Shown: positions 19,486 to 27,433 of the stretch, piece by piece | Layout: every line of letters begins with the position of its first letter | How positions within the stretch are numbered: position 1 is the first letter of the stretch | Assembly (NCBI GenBank): GCA_035555855.1 | Contig: DATMGD010000077.1 | Location: 16,485-80,484, forward strand | Direction of reading: 5' to 3' | DNA: 64,000 nt | DNA from: Palsa-892 sp035555855 | Lineage (GTDB): Bacteria > Pseudomonadota > Alphaproteobacteria > Rhizobiales > Xanthobacteraceae | Made by a program: the position numbers and the translations under genes | The notes under the pieces: generated by a model | The model's database searches: none | Seen by the model: the letters and a program-made list of their open reading frames with translations, nothing else | What the model was told of the DNA's origin: nothing

Positions 19486-20088
19486 TTAGCCCTTCTTCTC
19501 GAAATTGACCTTCGGCGTCTGCATCTGCTGCTCGGAGATGGTGAACGTCTCCATCGGCTTGTTGCTGCGATAGAGAATGTTCGCCCAGATGACGCCGGGG
19601 AAAGTTCTCAGCTCGGTGTTATAGACGCGCACCGCTTCGATGTAGTCGCGCCGCGCAACCGAGATGCGGTTCTCGGTGCCTTCGAGTTGCGATTGCAGCG
19701 CGAGGAAGTTGGCGTTCGATTTCAGGTCCGGGTAATTCTCCTGAATCGCCAGGAGCCGTCCGAGCACGCCCGAGAGCTGCGCCTGCGCTTCCTGGAATTT
19801 CTTGAAGGCTTCAGGATCGGTGATCGTGGAGGCGTCGACCTTGATCGAGGTCGCTTTCGCGCGCGCTTCGACCACCGCCGTCAGCACCTCGCGCTCCTGC
19901 TGCGCGTAGCCCTTCACCGTTTCGACGAGGTTCGGGATGAGATCGGTGCGGCGCTGGTACTGGTTCAGCACTTCGCTCCACGCCGCTTTCGCGCGCTCTT
20001 CTTCCGTGGGGATGGTGTTGACGCCGCAGCCGGCGAGCTGAAGTGCGAGAAACGCGACAGCCAAGGCAGCAACGATACGAGCACGCAT
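19486..20088 (-). CDS. lemA: LemA family lipoprotein
   Basis: This 200-residue protein has a lipoprotein signal (hydrophobic stretch ending LAGC, lipidation at C21) followed by the long helical LemA domain with NQYQRRTDLIPNLVETVKGY, ARAKATSI, LLAIQENYPDLKSNANF and a TFPGVIWANILY end. LemA proteins are four-helix envelope proteins of unknown role, commonly encoded beside TPM-domain genes, as here. The ATG at 20088 has a GGGGAG ribosome-binding site 6 bp upstream and puts the lipobox at the right place; an in-frame start 18 codons earlier would bury the signal. First gene of lemA-TPM-TPM. Confidence 0.93.
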   Translation of the reverse strand: MRARIVAALAVAFLALQLAGCGVNTIPTEEERAKAAWSEVLNQYQRRTDLIPNLVETVKGYAQQEREVLTAVVEARAKATSIKVDASTITDPEAFKKFQEAQAQLSGVLGRLLAIQENYPDLKSNANFLALQSQLEGTENRISVARRDYIEAVRVYNTELRTFPGVIWANILYRSNKPMETFTISEQQMQTPKVNFEKKG

Positions 20089-20223
20089 GGAAAACTCCCC
20101 TTTTGAAAAGCGAAGAAACCTGGGATCGAACTCTGCGACCATCTCTTAGCATGTGCACAAAAAGCACGCACGACGGCGAAAAGGCGCTAACCAGCGCCAT
20201 TTTTCTTTTCTGAAGCGGAAAAT

Positions 20224-20298
<75 letters not shown>

Positions 20299-20489
20299 AT
20301 CCTTTGGGTTTGCAGAGGCCGCGAGGCCGCCGCAGGGGGCGGTTCTAGGCAAAAGCCCCCACAAAAGCAACCGGGCAATGGGACCGTTCCTTGACTGTTC
20401 CTTGGACCCCAATTCCCCAAAGCCCTGCTACGATAAGGCATAAATCGCCCGAAACCCTCGAAGACACCCTCTTTTAAGAACCTGGCCTC

Positions 20490-20996
20490 ATGCCCGCGAC
20501 GCCCGCCGATCTCTTCGCTTTCCTCACCAAACTCGGCATCGAAACCGTCACCGTCGAGCACCCGCCGCTCTTCAGCGTCGAGGAATCGCAACATTTGCGC
20601 GGCGAAATCCCCGGCGCCCATACCAAAAATCTGTTCCTGATCGACCGCAAGGACCGGCTGTTTCTGGCTGTCGCCGGCGAGGAGGCAAAAATCGACCTCA
20701 AGCGCCTGCACGAAAAGCTCAACGCCTCCGGGCGATTCTCGTTCGGCAAGCCCGCCTTGATGGAAGAAACCCTCGGTGTCACGCCGGGCTCGGTGACACC
20801 CTTTGCCGCCATCAACGACACCGAAAAGCGCGTCGAGGTCGTCCTCGACGCCGCCCTGATGCGGCAGGATCCGCTCAATTTTCATCCGCTGCAAAACACC
20901 ATGACGACGCGGATTAAAGCCGAAGACCTCCTGCGCTTCCTGCGCGCGACCGGCCACGAGCCGCGCATTGTTGCGCTCGGTGAAGCCGCCTCCTGA
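20490..20996 (+). CDS. Prolyl-tRNA editing protein ProX/PrdX (YbaK/EbsC-like deacylase)
   Basis: This 168-residue single-domain protein of the INS/YbaK superfamily resembles ProXp-ala (PrdX), which hydrolyses Ala-tRNA(Pro) in trans. Features are VTVEHPPLFSVEES, GAHTKNLFLIDRKDRLFLAVA with the conserved KN pair, and the loop GVTPGSVTPFAAINDTEKRV. Family members distinguish aminoacyl-tRNAs by size, so the exact substrate cannot be read from sequence. The adjacent tRNA on the other strand is Gly, not Pro, which argues against a local functional pairing. Confidence 0.88.
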   Translation: MPATPADLFAFLTKLGIETVTVEHPPLFSVEESQHLRGEIPGAHTKNLFLIDRKDRLFLAVAGEEAKIDLKRLHEKLNASGRFSFGKPALMEETLGVTPGSVTPFAAINDTEKRVEVVLDAALMRQDPLNFHPLQNTMTTRIKAEDLLRFLRATGHEPRIVALGEAAS

Positions 20997-21091
20997 GCCG
21001 CTACCGCCGCGATTGCATTCCGGCCGAAAGCGCCCCATTTAATTCTCTGAATGGGCGACTGCCCGACCTGCCGCTCACTTTGGAGAACACA

Positions 21092-22003
21092 ATGCTGCTC
21101 AATCAGGGAACCAACCCTGCTGCACCGGCCGCCGGCGAAGCCGTGATCGACGTCACGGCCCAGAACTTCATGAAAGAAGTCATCGAGGAATCGAAGAGCC
21201 GCCCGGTGCTCGTCGATTTCTGGGCGCCGTGGTGCGGCCCGTGCAAGACGCTCGGCCCCGTCATCGAGAAGGCCGTGCGCGACACCAAAGGCAAGACACG
21301 GCTCGCCAAGATGAATATCGATGAGCACCCGCAGGTCGCCCAGCAGCTCGGCATCCAGTCGATCCCGGCGGTTTATGTGTTCTCGAACGGACAGCCGATC
21401 GACGGCTTCGTCGGCGCGCTGCCCGAAAAAGACGTGAAGGCGTTTATCGACCGCGTCACCGGCGGCGCGGGCGGTGACGACATCGGCGAACTCATGAAGC
21501 ACGCCGAGGAAGCCTTGAGCGCAGGCGATGCCGCCGGTGCGGCGGCGGCCTTCTCGCATGTCGTTTCCGCCGACAAGGACAATGTCGCGGCGCTCGCCGG
21601 TCTCGTGCGCGCGCAACTCGCCGCGGGCGACGCCGAGGCGGCCAAGCAAACCTTCGCGCTGATCCCGAAAGACAAGGCGAACGACGCCGCGGTCGCCGCC
21701 GCGCAAGCCGCGCTCGATCTTGCGGCGCAGGCCGAGAAGGTCGGCGACATCGCGCCGCTCGAAGCCAAGGTCGCGGCCAATCCGCTCGACCATCAGGCGC
21801 GCTTCGATCTTGCCGTCGCGCTCGCCGCGCACAACAAGCGCGCGGAGGCCGTCGATCATCTGATCGAGATCGTGAAGCGCGACCGCAAGTGGAACGACGA
21901 CGGCGCAAGGAAGCAACTCGTCCAGTTCTTCGAGGCCTGGGGCGGCGCCGACGAGAGCACCGTCGAAGGAAGGCGCAAGCTCTCGCTGATTCTCTTTTCA
22001 TAA
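21092..22003 (+). CDS. Thioredoxin-domain/TPR protein, CnoX (YbbN)-like
   Basis: This 303-residue protein has an N-terminal thioredoxin domain (about 20-125) with the active site WAPWCGPCK (C48, C51). Alanine-rich TPR-like repeats fill the rest. E. coli CnoX has the same architecture and acts as a holdase-type chaperone that cooperates with GroEL and DnaK; unlike the E. coli protein, both cysteines are kept, so redox activity is possible. The ATG at 21092 follows GGAG; a TTG four codons upstream is less likely. First in a tight operon with a LON-domain gene (12-bp gap) and a Trm112-like gene. Confidence 0.88.
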   Translation: MLLNQGTNPAAPAAGEAVIDVTAQNFMKEVIEESKSRPVLVDFWAPWCGPCKTLGPVIEKAVRDTKGKTRLAKMNIDEHPQVAQQLGIQSIPAVYVFSNGQPIDGFVGALPEKDVKAFIDRVTGGAGGDDIGELMKHAEEALSAGDAAGAAAAFSHVVSADKDNVAALAGLVRAQLAAGDAEAAKQTFALIPKDKANDAAVAAAQAALDLAAQAEKVGDIAPLEAKVAANPLDHQARFDLAVALAAHNKRAEAVDHLIEIVKRDRKWNDDGARKQLVQFFEAWGGADESTVEGRRKLSLILFS

Positions 22004-22015
22004 AGAGCGAGCGGC

Positions 22016-22681
22016 ATGAACGTGCGCTACCGCGATCCGCAGGAGCTGCCGGACACCATTCCGGTGTTCCCGCTCGCGGGCGCGCTGCTCTTGCCGCGCG
22101 CGCAGATGCCGCTCAACATTTTCGAGCCGCGTTATCTTGCGATGACCGACGACGCCATGAAGGGCGCGCGGCTGATCGGCATGATCCAGCCCGATGACAG
22201 CAAAGCCGCCTCGGCGGCCGGGCCCGCGATCTATGCCACCGGCTGCGCCGGCCGCATCACGCAATATGCCGAGAGCGGCGACGGGCGCTATCTCATCACG
22301 CTTACCGGTGTCTCGCGCTTTCGCGTGCGGGAAGAGCTTTCGGTGACGACGCCCTACCGGCAATGCCGCGTCGATTTCGCCGCCTTCAAGGACGATCTCG
22401 TGCCGCGCTTTGGCGAAGAAGCCGTCGATCGCGAGCAGCTTTTGCAAACGCTCCGCGATTATCTCAAGGCCAACGATCTTCAGGCCGACTGGCAGGACAT
22501 CAACCAGGCGCCGACCGAGGCGCTGGTGAACGGGCTCGCGATGATGTCGCCCTATGGCGCGCGCGAGAAGCAGGCGCTCCTCGAAGCACCCGACCTCAAG
22601 AGCCGCGCCGAAGTGCTGATCGCGCTCACCGAAATGGCGCTCGCCAAAACCGACGGCGACAACGATCTGCCGATGCAATAA
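22016..22681 (+). CDS. LON peptidase substrate-binding domain protein
   Basis: This 221-residue protein carries only the N-terminal substrate-recognition domain of Lon (LPDTIPVFPLAGALLLPRAQMPLNIFEPRYLAM is the classic start, residues 10-43) and has no AAA or protease domain. The remaining helical part includes QTLRDYLKANDL. Stand-alone LON domains are common in Alphaproteobacteria and presumably bind proteins or deliver clients, without proteolysis of their own. Located between the CnoX-like and Trm112-like genes with gaps of 12 and 9 bp, it is probably cotranscribed. Confidence 0.9.
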   Translation: MNVRYRDPQELPDTIPVFPLAGALLLPRAQMPLNIFEPRYLAMTDDAMKGARLIGMIQPDDSKAASAAGPAIYATGCAGRITQYAESGDGRYLITLTGVSRFRVREELSVTTPYRQCRVDFAAFKDDLVPRFGEEAVDREQLLQTLRDYLKANDLQADWQDINQAPTEALVNGLAMMSPYGAREKQALLEAPDLKSRAEVLIALTEMALAKTDGDNDLPMQ

Positions 22682-22690
22682 GATGGTGCC

Positions 22691-22888
22691 ATGAGCGATT
22701 CCGCGAGCGAGCCCGCCAAAGTCGATCCGAAGCTCTTGGAAATTCTGGTCTGCCCCGTCACCAAGGGGCGGCTCGAATACGACCGCGCCAAGCAGGAATT
22801 GATCTCGCGCTCGGCGAAACTCGCCTACCCGATCCGCGACGGTATCCCGATCATGCTGCAGGAAGAAGCGCGCAGGCTCGAGGACTGA
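22691..22888 (+). CDS. Trm112 family protein (UPF0434/YcaR-like)
   Basis: This 65-residue protein contains DPKLLEILVCPVTKGRLEYD and AYPIRDGIPIMLQEEAR, the core of the Trm112/YcaR family. Eukaryotic and archaeal Trm112 is an obligate partner that stabilises several methyltransferases, including those for release factors and tRNA. Bacterial homologues probably do similar work, but the partner is unknown here. A single CP motif replaces the four-cysteine zinc site of longer homologues. It is last in the CnoX-LON operon. Confidence 0.88.
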   Translation: MSDSASEPAKVDPKLLEILVCPVTKGRLEYDRAKQELISRSAKLAYPIRDGIPIMLQEEARRLED

Positions 22889-22918
22889 TCGCCACCGCGA
22901 GCGCGGCGCGAATTTCGA

Positions 22919-23566
22919 TCAACCCTTCGAAGATTCGTAAACCGCGAGCTGCGCGGCAAAGGCCCGCTTGTAGGCAGGGCGCGCCTCGCCGCGCGCGACG
23001 TAAGCGGCAAGGCTCGGAAATTCGTCGAGTATCCCCGACGGCCGAAGCCGCAGCAGCACCGACACCATCATCAGATCGCCCGCGCTGAACGCGCCATCGA
23101 GCCACTCGGCCTTGCCGAGGCGGGCGGAAAGCTGCTCCAGCCGCGCGCGAATACGATCCATCACCAGCGGCAAACGCTCCTTGCTCCACGGCTTGTCGCT
23201 TTCCAGAATCCTGACATTGACGAGATCGAAGATCGGCGGCTCGACGGTGTTGACCGCGGCAAACATCCACGCGATGGCGCGCGCCCGCGCATTGGCGTCA
23301 TCCGGCAGCAGGCCGGGATATTGTTCGGCGATGTGGAAGACGATCGCGCCCGTCTCGAACAAGGCAAGATCGCCTTCTTCATAAGTCGGAATCTGGCCGA
23401 ACGGATGCAGCGCGATATGCGCGGGCTCCTTCATCGCCTTGAACGAAACAAGACGGACCTCGTAGGGCTGGCCTGCTTCTTCGAGCGCCCAGCGAACGCG
23501 CGTGTCGCGCGCGAGGCCTTGGCCTTTATCGGGAGAACGTTCGAAGGCAGTGATGGTGATGGTCAT
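22919..23566 (-). CDS. Glutathione S-transferase family protein
   Basis: This 215-residue protein has a thioredoxin-like N-terminal half, with HPFGQIPTYEEGDLALFETGAIVFHIAEQYP (cis-proline and the E-T/S glutathione motif, about residues 53-83). The helical C-terminal half has the N-capping-type GAFSAGDLMMVSVLLRL. Substrate specificity cannot be predicted. It follows the nitronate monooxygenase-like gene by 60 bp on the same strand and is convergent with the Trm112-like gene. Confidence 0.9.
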   Translation of the reverse strand: MTITITAFERSPDKGQGLARDTRVRWALEEAGQPYEVRLVSFKAMKEPAHIALHPFGQIPTYEEGDLALFETGAIVFHIAEQYPGLLPDDANARARAIAWMFAAVNTVEPPIFDLVNVRILESDKPWSKERLPLVMDRIRARLEQLSARLGKAEWLDGAFSAGDLMMVSVLLRLRPSGILDEFPSLAAYVARGEARPAYKRAFAAQLAVYESSKG

Positions 23567-23626
23567 CGTCAGCCCTTGACCCGCAACATCGGCCGCATGA
23601 TGGCGCGAGCCTTATCTTGCCAGCAC

Positions 23627-24604
23627 TTAACCAAGCACCTTCTTCGGCCGCGCCGAAAGCAATGCCTCCGCCTCTTCCGAAATCATCCGCACGATGTCGG
23701 CGGCGGGCTTCACGTCATGCATCAGGCCCGCGGCTTCGCCGAACCACACGCCGGTCTCGTTGCGGTCGCCCTTTTCCTGCCCGTCGTAATAGCGCTTCTT
23801 CTCGCGCGCCGTGACCTTGGCAAGCTCCGCCTCGCGGCCATGCCAGTCATCGACGAATTTGTTTTTCATGACGCGTGCGCTGAACGGCTTCGGCCACGCA
23901 AGCTCGCGCGCGATATCGACAACGCTGGTGCGGATCGTCGCATCGCCATTGGCTTCGATCGCCGCCGCTTGCAATGACGGATGCACTTTCGCCTCATGAC
24001 TTGCCCAGAAGCGCGAGCCGACAAGCACGCCTTCGGCGCCCAGCATCAGCGCCGCCGCGAGCCCGCGCCCGTCGGCAATGCCGCCCGCCGCGACGAGAAT
24101 CGTCGAAGGCGATTCCTTCGCCAATAAATCCGCTGCCTCCGGCACGAAAGTGAGCGTCGAGCGCGACGCGCCGTGGCCGCCGGCTTCCGTGCCTTGCGCA
24201 ACGATAATGTCGGCACCGGCTTTGATCGCATCGCGCACATGGCCGATCGTTTGCGTCTGGCAGATCAGCGGAATGCCCGCCTGCTTAACGCGCGGGCCGA
24301 ACGGCACGGGATCACCGAACGAGAGCATCACCGCCGCGGGCGAGCGCGCGATCACTTGATCGAGAAGCTGCGGCTGCTTCGCGAGCGACCAGGTGATGAA
24401 GCCGCAACCGACCTTGGTGTTGCCGGCGTCGGCAAACGCGCCCTTCAGCCATTCGGCATCGCCATAACCGCCGCCGATCAACCCGAGCCCGCCCGCGCCG
24501 GTGACGGCGGAAGCGAGCGCGCCGCCCGCCGCGAACGCCATCGGCGCCGAGATGACGGGATGCGTGATGCCGAGTTTTTCGGTGAGACGAGTTCGCAATG
24601 ACAT
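23627..24604 (-). CDS. Nitronate monooxygenase family FMN protein
   Basis: This 325-residue TIM-barrel flavoprotein has the N-terminal HPVISAPMAFAAGGALASAV and GGLGLIGGGYG, the GTEAGGHG motif (about residue 135-145) that binds FMN phosphate in this family, and LVAAGGIADGRGLAAALMLGAEGVLVGSRF. Family members oxidise nitronates (2-nitropropane dioxygenase) or act as NADH:quinone reductases, so the natural substrate is open. It lies 13 bp downstream of ubiH on the same strand, so the two are probably cotranscribed. Confidence 0.88.
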   Translation of the reverse strand: MSLRTRLTEKLGITHPVISAPMAFAAGGALASAVTGAGGLGLIGGGYGDAEWLKGAFADAGNTKVGCGFITWSLAKQPQLLDQVIARSPAAVMLSFGDPVPFGPRVKQAGIPLICQTQTIGHVRDAIKAGADIIVAQGTEAGGHGASRSTLTFVPEAADLLAKESPSTILVAAGGIADGRGLAAALMLGAEGVLVGSRFWASHEAKVHPSLQAAAIEANGDATIRTSVVDIARELAWPKPFSARVMKNKFVDDWHGREAELAKVTAREKKRYYDGQEKGDRNETGVWFGEAAGLMHDVKPAADIVRMISEEAEALLSARPKKVLG

Positions 24605-24617
24605 GGAGAATATCCTT

Positions 24618-25838
24618 CTAGAGTACTTCGCCGCGCATCAGGCGCGGTACGTCGCCTTTCGTTCCCGCGGCTTCCGCCGCGAAAAATTGCTGGAGCTTCG
24701 GCAGCCGCGCGACGATGCCGAGGCCGACATCGCGCACGAGTTTGAGCGCATCCGAATCGTTCGAGAACAGGCGATTGAGCCCGTCGGTCGTGCCCGCGAG
24801 CATCACCGCGTCGGTGCGCCGCCAGCGCTCGTAGCGCGTCAGCACATCGGGGCTGCCGGGATCGAGCCCGGCGCGCACGGCATCGGTGATGCATTCGGCG
24901 AGCGCCGCCGCATCGCGCAAACCGAGATTAAGCCCTTGTCCTGCGAGCGGATGCACGACATGCGCGGCATCGCCTAAGAGCGCCAGCCGCTCGCCGATGA
25001 AGCTGCGCGCGATGGAGAGCATCAGCGGATAGGCCCGCGCCTTCGAGAGCACTTCGATCTCGCCAAGCTTGCGGCCGAAGCGGCGCAACAGCTCTTCATG
25101 GAACGCGGCGGGCGGCAGCGCGACGATGCGCTGCGCTTCTTCGGGGGACTCCACCCAGACGATGGAAGAACGTTTTCCCGTGAGCGGCAGGATCGCGAAA
25201 GTACCGGCCGGCAAGAAATGCTGGACGGCAACGCCGTCATGGTCGCGCTCGTGGCCGATCGTCGCGACGATGCCCATCTGTTTATAGTCGGTGGTGACGG
25301 TCTGGATTTTGGCGCGGGCGCGCAGTTGCGAGCGCGCGCCATCGGCGGCGACCAGGAGCTTCGCGGCAAGGAGATCGTCTCCGGCCTGAACCTCGATCGT
25401 TTCGTCCGCTTGTGAAAAACCCGCCGCGGGCTTTGCGAGAAAGTTCACGCCCTCGCGCTCGGCCGCCGCGCGCAGCACGCGCGCCAGCGCCTGATGTTCG
25501 ACGATATGCGCGAGCGGCGCGCCGTCCTCGGCTTCGCCAAACTCCAGAAACGACGGCCGCACCATGTCAGCGAGCTTGCTGTCGGTGATCTCCATGCGGT
25601 GCACGGCTTGCGCATCGGCCGCGATCTCCGGCCAGACCTTGAGCGCCTCCAGCATGCGGCGCACGCTTGCCGTGATCGCCGAGACGCGATCGTCCGCCGC
25701 GGGCGGCGCGGCGAGCGCGGGATCGCATAACGTAACGGCAAAGCCGGGTTTCAGCGCACCGGCAAGCGAAAGCGCGAGCGTCAATCCGGCGATACCGGCG
25801 CCCGCGATCACGACCTCTGCCTGTTGCGGTTGGCGCAT
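24618..25838 (-). CDS. ubiH: UbiH/UbiF/Coq6-family FAD-dependent monooxygenase
   Basis: This 406-residue flavin hydroxylase of ubiquinone synthesis has the dinucleotide fold VVIAGAGIAGLTLALSLAG (residues 9-27), the DRVSAIT motif near 68 typical of the UbiH/UbiF/VisC group, and GDAAHVVHPLAGQGLNLGLRD for FAD and substrate. Which ring carbon it hydroxylates cannot be read from sequence; alphaproteobacterial homologues vary in regiospecificity (UbiH, UbiL, UbiM types). The ATG at 25838, preceded by AGAGGA, puts the FAD motif at the N-terminus; an in-frame start 18 codons upstream was rejected. It diverges from tesB over 52 bp. Confidence 0.9.
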   Translation of the reverse strand: MRQPQQAEVVIAGAGIAGLTLALSLAGALKPGFAVTLCDPALAAPPAADDRVSAITASVRRMLEALKVWPEIAADAQAVHRMEITDSKLADMVRPSFLEFGEAEDGAPLAHIVEHQALARVLRAAAEREGVNFLAKPAAGFSQADETIEVQAGDDLLAAKLLVAADGARSQLRARAKIQTVTTDYKQMGIVATIGHERDHDGVAVQHFLPAGTFAILPLTGKRSSIVWVESPEEAQRIVALPPAAFHEELLRRFGRKLGEIEVLSKARAYPLMLSIARSFIGERLALLGDAAHVVHPLAGQGLNLGLRDAAALAECITDAVRAGLDPGSPDVLTRYERWRRTDAVMLAGTTDGLNRLFSNDSDALKLVRDVGLGIVARLPKLQQFFAAEAAGTKGDVPRLMRGEVL

Positions 25839-25857
25839 GACGATCCTCTTATATACT
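25830..25857 (+). promoter_or_regulatory. Candidate promoter of tesB
   Basis: TTGGCG at 25830-25835 and TATACT at 25852-25857 are 16 bp apart. They overlap the start of the divergent ubiH and leave a leader of about 27 bases before tesB. Confidence 0.35.
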
Positions 25858-25890
25858 GTCTTATTGCCTTTCAGGATTATCCAAAAGCTC

Positions 25891-26763
25891 ATGTCCGAAG
25901 CCGTTCAAAGCCTCCTTGAAATTCTCGATCTCGAGCCGCTCGAAGTGAACCTGTTTCGCGGCCGCTCGCCGCAGGTCGGCTGGCAGCGCGTCTTCGGCGG
26001 ACAAGTCATCGGCCAGGCGCTCGTCGCCGCGACCCGCACGGTGGAGGCGCGCCCGGTTCATTCGCTGCACGGCTATTTCATGCTGCCGGGCGATCCGAAG
26101 GTGCCGATCGTTTACGAAGTCGATCGCCTGCGCGACGGCCGGAGCTTCACGACGCGCGGCGTGCGCGCCATCCAGCACGGCCGCGCCATCTTCTCGATGC
26201 TGGTGTCGTTCCATCAGGACGAGCCGGGCTACGATCATTCGTCGACCATGCCGAAGGTGCCCGCGCCGGAGGAACTGCCGAGCGACGAAGAGATCCGCAA
26301 GAACATCCTGCCGAACATGCCCGAGGCCGTCCGCATCTATTACGAGCGCGAGCGGCCGATTGAACTCAGGCCGGTGGAATTTCGCCGCTACATCTCGAAG
26401 GACCATCGCGATCCGAATTTTCATGTCTGGATCCGATCAACCGCGCCGCTTCCTGCCGATCCCGCCATCCACCAATGCGTGCTCGCCTATGCGTCCGACA
26501 TGACGCTGCTCGACACCGCGCTCATTCCCCATGGCCGCACGGTGTTCGACAAATCCATTCAGGCCGCGAGCCTCGATCATGCGCTGTGGTTTCACCGGCC
26601 GTTCCGCGCCGACGAGTGGCTGCTCTATGCCCAGGACACGCCGAATGCATTCGGCGCCCGCGGCCTTTCGCGCGGGCTGATCTTCGCCCGCGACGGCACC
26701 CACGTCGCGACCGTCGCGCAAGAAGGCTTGATTCGCCAAAATCGCCCCGCCACGAAGCCTTGA
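25891..26763 (+). CDS. tesB: Acyl-CoA thioesterase II
   Basis: This 290-residue double-hotdog protein hydrolyses medium- and long-chain acyl-CoAs to free acid and CoA. Features are LEPLEVNLFRGRSPQVGWQRVFGGQVIGQAL (residues 12-42), VHSLHGYFMLPGDPKVPIVYEV, the second hotdog with VLAYASDMTLLDTAL containing the conserved Asp, and a C-terminal LIFARDGTHVATVAQEGLIR. Length matches E. coli TesB. The ATG at 25891 sits 52 bp from the divergent ubiH start; a longer open frame upstream lies inside ubiH and is not credible. Confidence 0.95.
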   Translation: MSEAVQSLLEILDLEPLEVNLFRGRSPQVGWQRVFGGQVIGQALVAATRTVEARPVHSLHGYFMLPGDPKVPIVYEVDRLRDGRSFTTRGVRAIQHGRAIFSMLVSFHQDEPGYDHSSTMPKVPAPEELPSDEEIRKNILPNMPEAVRIYYERERPIELRPVEFRRYISKDHRDPNFHVWIRSTAPLPADPAIHQCVLAYASDMTLLDTALIPHGRTVFDKSIQAASLDHALWFHRPFRADEWLLYAQDTPNAFGARGLSRGLIFARDGTHVATVAQEGLIRQNRPATKP

Positions 26764-26934
26764 TCGTCGCTTGCTTACGAAATGATCATGCCCTTGGCGC
26801 CTCGGTCCCTGCCGCCCAGTTATTAGGCAGGCTTGCCGCGTGTCTAAGCGTGCATACGCCATAGGCTGCCGCACTCAGGCCCTCACTCTCCAAAATCGCT
26901 GACGCAACAATCCCTTAGCCCGCTCTCACCGGCT

Positions 26935-26950
26935 TGGCACGGGATTTGAC
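26935..26950 (+). promoter_or_regulatory. Candidate sigma-54 (RpoN) promoter of glnK-amtB
   Basis: TGGCACG at 26935-26941, then 4 bp, then TTGAC at 26946-26950. The family consensus is TGGCACG-N4-TTGC, so only the C of the -12 GC is changed, with exact spacing. It lies 102 bp before glnK in a 288-bp gap. No clear NtrC dyad was found by eye. Confidence 0.6.
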
Positions 26951-27051
26951 TCTCTCTGTCCAGCTTGGCGTCCGAACGGTCTCGTTCGGCTCCGCCCGGC
27001 CCGATCCGGCGGCAAAGGCCGCCTGCGTAACAAAACGGGGACAGGAGCCAC

Positions 27052-27390
27052 ATGAAAATCGTCACGGCCATCATCAAGCCGTTCAAGCTGGAAGAGGTGC
27101 GCGACGCCCTCACCGGTATCGGCGTGCACGGACTGACCGTCACCGAAGTCCGCGGCTACGGAAGGCAAAAGGGACACACCGAAATCTATCGCGGCGCCGA
27201 ATACGCCGTGAACTTTTTGCCGAAGCTGAAGATCGAGGTCGCCGTCGATTCCGATCAGGTCAAGAAAGTGATCGACGCCATCACCGGCGCCGCCAAGACC
27301 GGCCAGATCGGCGACGGCAAAATTTTCGTCATCTCTCTCGAACACGCAGTTCGCATCCGCACGGGCGAGACCGATGCCGACGCCCTCTGA
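27052..27390 (+). CDS. glnK: PII nitrogen regulatory protein
   Basis: This 112-residue trimeric signal protein starts MKIVTAIIKPFKLEEVRDAL. It has the T-loop RGYGRQKGHTEIYRGAEYAVNFLPK with the uridylylated tyrosine Y51, the B-loop TGAAKTGQIGDGKIFV, and a C-loop. It binds ATP/ADP and 2-oxoglutarate and, when not uridylylated, blocks AmtB. Its place directly before amtB (43-bp gap) marks it as GlnK rather than GlnB. A GGGGACAGGAG ribosome-binding site precedes the ATG, and a sigma-54-like promoter lies upstream, as expected for nitrogen-starvation control. Confidence 0.96.
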   Translation: MKIVTAIIKPFKLEEVRDALTGIGVHGLTVTEVRGYGRQKGHTEIYRGAEYAVNFLPKLKIEVAVDSDQVKKVIDAITGAAKTGQIGDGKIFVISLEHAVRIRTGETDADAL

Positions 27391-27433
27391 TTTCCACAAC
27401 GATCCCAGTCAAACCGTGACGGAGAAAATCTCC

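Noticed and set aside
20391..20434. Promoter-like TTGACT / TTGGAC with TACGAT before the prolyl-tRNA editing gene
   Set aside because: Spacer lengths (20 bp or more) do not fit a sigma-70 promoter.
26764..26934. Possible terminator after tesB (CCTGCC...GGCAGG)
   Set aside because: Only a 5-6 bp stem with a long loop and no T-tract.
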